Assembly (NCBI GenBank): GCA_020744425.1
Contig: JAGMUV010000003.1
Location: 2,914,001 to 2,978,000 of the forward strand
DNA: 64,000 bases
Reading direction: 5' to 3'
Source of the DNA: Dactylonectria macrodidyma
Lineage: Eukaryota; Ascomycota; Sordariomycetes; Hypocreales; Nectriaceae
Made by a program: the position numbers and the translations under genes. Shown one piece after another: positions 60,601 to 64,000 of this stretch (position 1 is the first letter of the stretch; each line of letters starts with the position of its first letter). The notes beneath the pieces were generated by a model. It did no database searches and had not been told where the DNA came from. It saw only the letters and a program-made list of their open reading frames with translations.

Positions 60601-63600
60601 TGCAATACATGCCACGCCCACTTGCCCTGCCCTTGGCACGAAAACAGAGACTGGCGCCGTCGCGTTGTAAACGGAGACTTGGGACAGCGGTAGTATGATG
60701 CGCATCCCGTGGAATTCCTCAAGCATGCCGCCAGGTTCCAGAGCCCCCGGTGCCGCAATCCCGTGTGCTCTGGTTTGGATGAGCCTGCAATTCCCGCCCG
60801 CAGCCTCAGACAATTAAACGGGTGCTAGTTTTGGTGGCAATATTGAGCCATCAGCCCGCTGCCAATACTTTGTAATATTACAGCACCGCGTGCATTGCAT
60901 GACGGCTTGAAGCTTCACGCCAGCCTTGCGTCGGCCGAGACAGGATGGGCCTATGAACCCGAACCGCACCACTTGCCTTGCTCCAGATATCATTGGAACG
61001 AGTCCGAAGAGTCACGGCCACCAGATGGTGAAAATTTTCCTCGTCTTCGTGATGTTAGTGGATCGAATGATCGGGATGAGATGACCACCCACTGGGCACG
61101 AAAACGGGTTGGCGACCTTCTGGAAGAAAAACCCGGGCTTTGGAGCCTCACCGGATCCGTAGTCCCCGGCTCGTCCCCGTCGACCCCGTCGTTCCCGGAA
61201 CCGCTCTCCACTGGCGGGCCACAACCCCCCTGGAATCTACAGACCCCTTGTCTGCCACCCAGTTTGCTCGACATGTTGCCAACGCCGCCTCGTGGCGCGG
61301 CATTCCGTTCTCAGCCGTTGGGCCACGACCCAACTGGGACCCTACTATGTACTGGGGATCGACCTGTCTTTGATGCGCCTGGCGCGCCTTGAAAATTGTC
61401 CATCCTCATCACATATCGGGGCTGGAATTGGAGGGAAGACATGGGATTTTCATTTCCAAGGGTCCTGTTTCCAAATGCCTGGGACCATCCATGCACCTGG
61501 TTGGTACCACCAAGTGGGACGCCCAATCAGCCGGGGGATCGCCCTTCACCCAGAACTCTGGGAACTCTCTTCCAGGCTGACCGGGGGCTGATGTCCACTA
61601 GGCCTCTTTTGCGCCTCTTAAGCCATGAGTGTCTCCTCCTTCATCACAGTTATACCTGCAGCGACGTCGTTGCAGAGCAAACATTTTCTATTTTCCGTCC
61701 AGGGGGGCATACGGCGCTGAGCCGGCAGCCCATGCCATTGCGATACTGTGGTTCTGTGATCCTGTGATGGACTGCTGGGCCCCCAGGAGATGGGCGGATG
61801 AATGAGCGCGCCTTGGAGAGCCACCCCCAAGCCAGCCATGGCCATGATGACAATAATGCCCGTTGTCGTCTCATACCGTGTCCTGGTGACCTTGCCCCCA
61901 AGATATTCCAAACCACATCACGACCCATCCAGACAGGTCGTCCCAGGTTGTTCAGGTGCCTAGCCTGCCTAACCTACTTGGCTGGCGTTTGAGAAGCCCT
62001 TACACACACCCCAGTCCTCCCACCAGGCGCGCGCAGGGGCAGGGAAGATTCGCGGCAGTCAGAGGAGAGGGCGTTTAAACTCCGCGCCCCAGCTTCTCAT
62101 TACCGCCCTAGCGGCCTAGCCTCACCCCTGGTCGAGGCTTGCCAGGGCCTTGACCAGGGTCTTGGACCAAGCTCTCTCCAGCTCTCCCATTTGTTTGCCC
62201 AAATTTGGCAATCACCACTTGAGACGCCTCATCACATTGCGACCACTCCGCACGCCCACACCCCCATCTGCTCGTCCATCACTTTCTATGGCTGCCCTTA
62301 ATAATGAAGTGGTATAGCGCATGCGACCTGGATGGAGGCCTGGGCTTGTGCTATTCATGTCCAGTCTCCCAACCCGACCCCCTTATCGCCGATCAGAACT
62401 TAAGCAAGAGCATCCATCGTCCAGGAGCTGAAGAGCTGGCGCTGATAGTGGAGGACGCCGCGCATTGATGATTACTGTACGGGCATACGTAGGAGGGCCC
62501 TTGGCGAGCAAGCGTCTTGTCCGTTCTGCGACACTGACTTGACTGACAACTTTGGAGGCGTTGCCGCTATGGCCCAGAGGTGCACCGGCCGGGGGAGCTT
62601 AAGCAGCCCTGTCCGTCTTCCGTGAAGCGGCTGCAGAGCGCCTCAAGTGCCTTACCAAGGCACCGGGTCGCCCTCCAACTATGCCCAGGTACCGAGATAG
62701 TCCTTAGGACCCAGCCTCAGATTCCCAAGTTCACACATCTGGATTGGGAGTCGCCCCGAGCACCCGAGCCCGTTCGACTTGACGTCAAATATCAAATGGC
62801 CAGCCTGGAGTGCAGATTGGGGCACACCTCCACGTTCTTGCCGATGGCCATCTCGAAACTTGCATTCTGGATCGGGAATGACCCTCAAAGGCAACCAACA
62901 CCAGCGCTGCACATGTGACCTATGATTATCCATCCCCACCATTTGTGATAGATCAAAGGCATGTCTTATTTGCATCTCCTTTGTCCACGCAATTTGGCCA
63001 TCGCCCTGAGAGCTGAAGTGGATGGGATGGGAGAAGCCCCACGAGGCGAAGGCAAGAATGGCTATGCATATTCGGTAGTTTTTACTTCAAGAGGGAACCT
63101 GCAGATTTGCACCTGGGGCTTGGGGGCTTGAACCTTGGCACGCATCCTCAAGAGCTATCGAGGATCCACACCGAGCTGCTGGAAGACGAGAGCAGAATCG
63201 AGATTTTGATGCGCCAGGGCTCGCGACGTGGCCCACTGCTGCCAATCGTTCTCTCAGGATTGGGATTTTTGGACTGGATACGGTTTGACATTGGAACGAT
63301 ATATCATATTTGTGCGTCACGCAAGCAGGGTGGCTTTAGCGCGGCAACATGATACCCCACTCCCCCTTTACACCCAACAGGAGGCAAGCATGAACCCTGG
63401 GCAACTGGGAGTCTCGCTAAATCCCATCTTTTCTCGCATGCCATCGGCCGAGAAAACAACACCGTCTCCGTTGGAGACACCGTTATGAATTGACTATGCA
63501 CGGTGGCATCTGTCAATGAAACAGTGTCCCGTGATGCCGTGACGATGCCGGAGGGCTGAGACGCCGGGACCAGGGCCCCGATCTGGAGCTCGCCTAAAAG

Positions 63601-64000
63601 TATTCGGGAATGAACAACTCCGTCGTCAATAACTTTGATCGCAGCGTATTTGATAGGCAGGCGAAGGGAAACAGGATAGATTTCATCATTCTTTGGAGGA
63701 GACAACCTGGTGTGTAGAAGGGGAACTGTTCACTTTCGTAAGAATCGCGCCTCGCCGTTAGAGCATCTCCATAACTAAGGACGACTGTTGCCCGATGTTG
63801 CCCGATGTTGTCCGCCCACCCGCCCGTCCGCCGCCGAGCCAAAGCTCACTCATAACCCCGGAAAACGGTTGGTTGTCAACATTATGGGAATAAGTGGTGG
63901 ATGTTCTTCGAGACTGGCGAATTTCTTCTAATGCTGTCCTTGATGCATGTGACTTGGATCATTTTCGATGTGGCCAACGGAGACAACGAATAGCCTGAGG
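57624..64000. other. Gene-poor right flank, no supported gene
   Basis: About 6.4 kb. There are open frames such as 58007-58192 (plus), 60895-61392 (plus) and 63304-63705 (minus, 133 codons), but none has a recognisable domain, a supporting splice pattern or a paralogue. Small local repeats were noticed near 63.79 kb (TTGCCCGATG twice). No RNA gene was recognised. The right edge does not visibly cut a gene. Confidence 0.5.

Noticed and set aside
63304..63705. 133-codon minus-strand frame near the right edge
   Set aside because: Protein-like in places but without a domain, homologue or splice support; the opposite strand is equally open.

Overview
This window is nuclear DNA of a filamentous ascomycete (Pezizomycotina; probably Sordariomycetes, perhaps Hypocreales, but that rank is inference). 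The signs are single genes broken by many short introns (about 42-110 bp, a few over 200 bp, GT...AG), wide intergenic gaps, and a full set of fungal housekeeping genes. No operons, rRNA, tRNA, CRISPR array or virus-like gene was recognised. All gene models were spliced by eye, keeping the reading frame and the family motifs continuous.

Layout: 1-10.9 kb holds no gene I can support. From 10.9 to 45.4 kb lies a gene-rich block of eleven recognisable genes: an F-box/leucine-rich-repeat protein (-), an ELO very-long-chain fatty acid elongase (-), cytochrome c oxidase subunit COX6 (+), a chromodomain plus HDA2/3-type heterochromatin protein (-), the RAI1/DXO decapping nuclease (+), a germinal-centre Ste20 kinase (-), the cytokinesis protein CYK3 (+), the cohesin loader MAU2/SCC4 with a glutamine-rich N-terminus (+), the splicing factor SF3B4 (-), the import subunit TOM7 in five tiny exons (+), and a FLX1-like mitochondrial carrier (+). 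From 45.4 to 64 kb the DNA is gene-poor. It holds two small cysteine-rich proteins (-), which I interpret as paralogues from their shared cysteine spacing, a 17-base G run, and a 301-bp terminal-inverted-repeat element flanked by TA (a MITE) at 57.3-57.6 kb.

The genes serve separate core processes: mitochondria (COX6, TOM7, carrier), RNA processing (RAI1, SF3B4), chromatin and chromosomes (chromodomain/HDA2-3 protein, MAU2), cytokinesis and polarity (kinase, CYK3) and lipid synthesis (ELO). Several pairs are divergent and share promoter regions: chromodomain protein/RAI1, kinase/CYK3 and SF3B4/TOM7. The items most worth a second look are the cysteine-rich pair, the MITE, the 8-nt microexon in RAI1, and the low-complexity tails on CYK3, MAU2 and the chromodomain protein.
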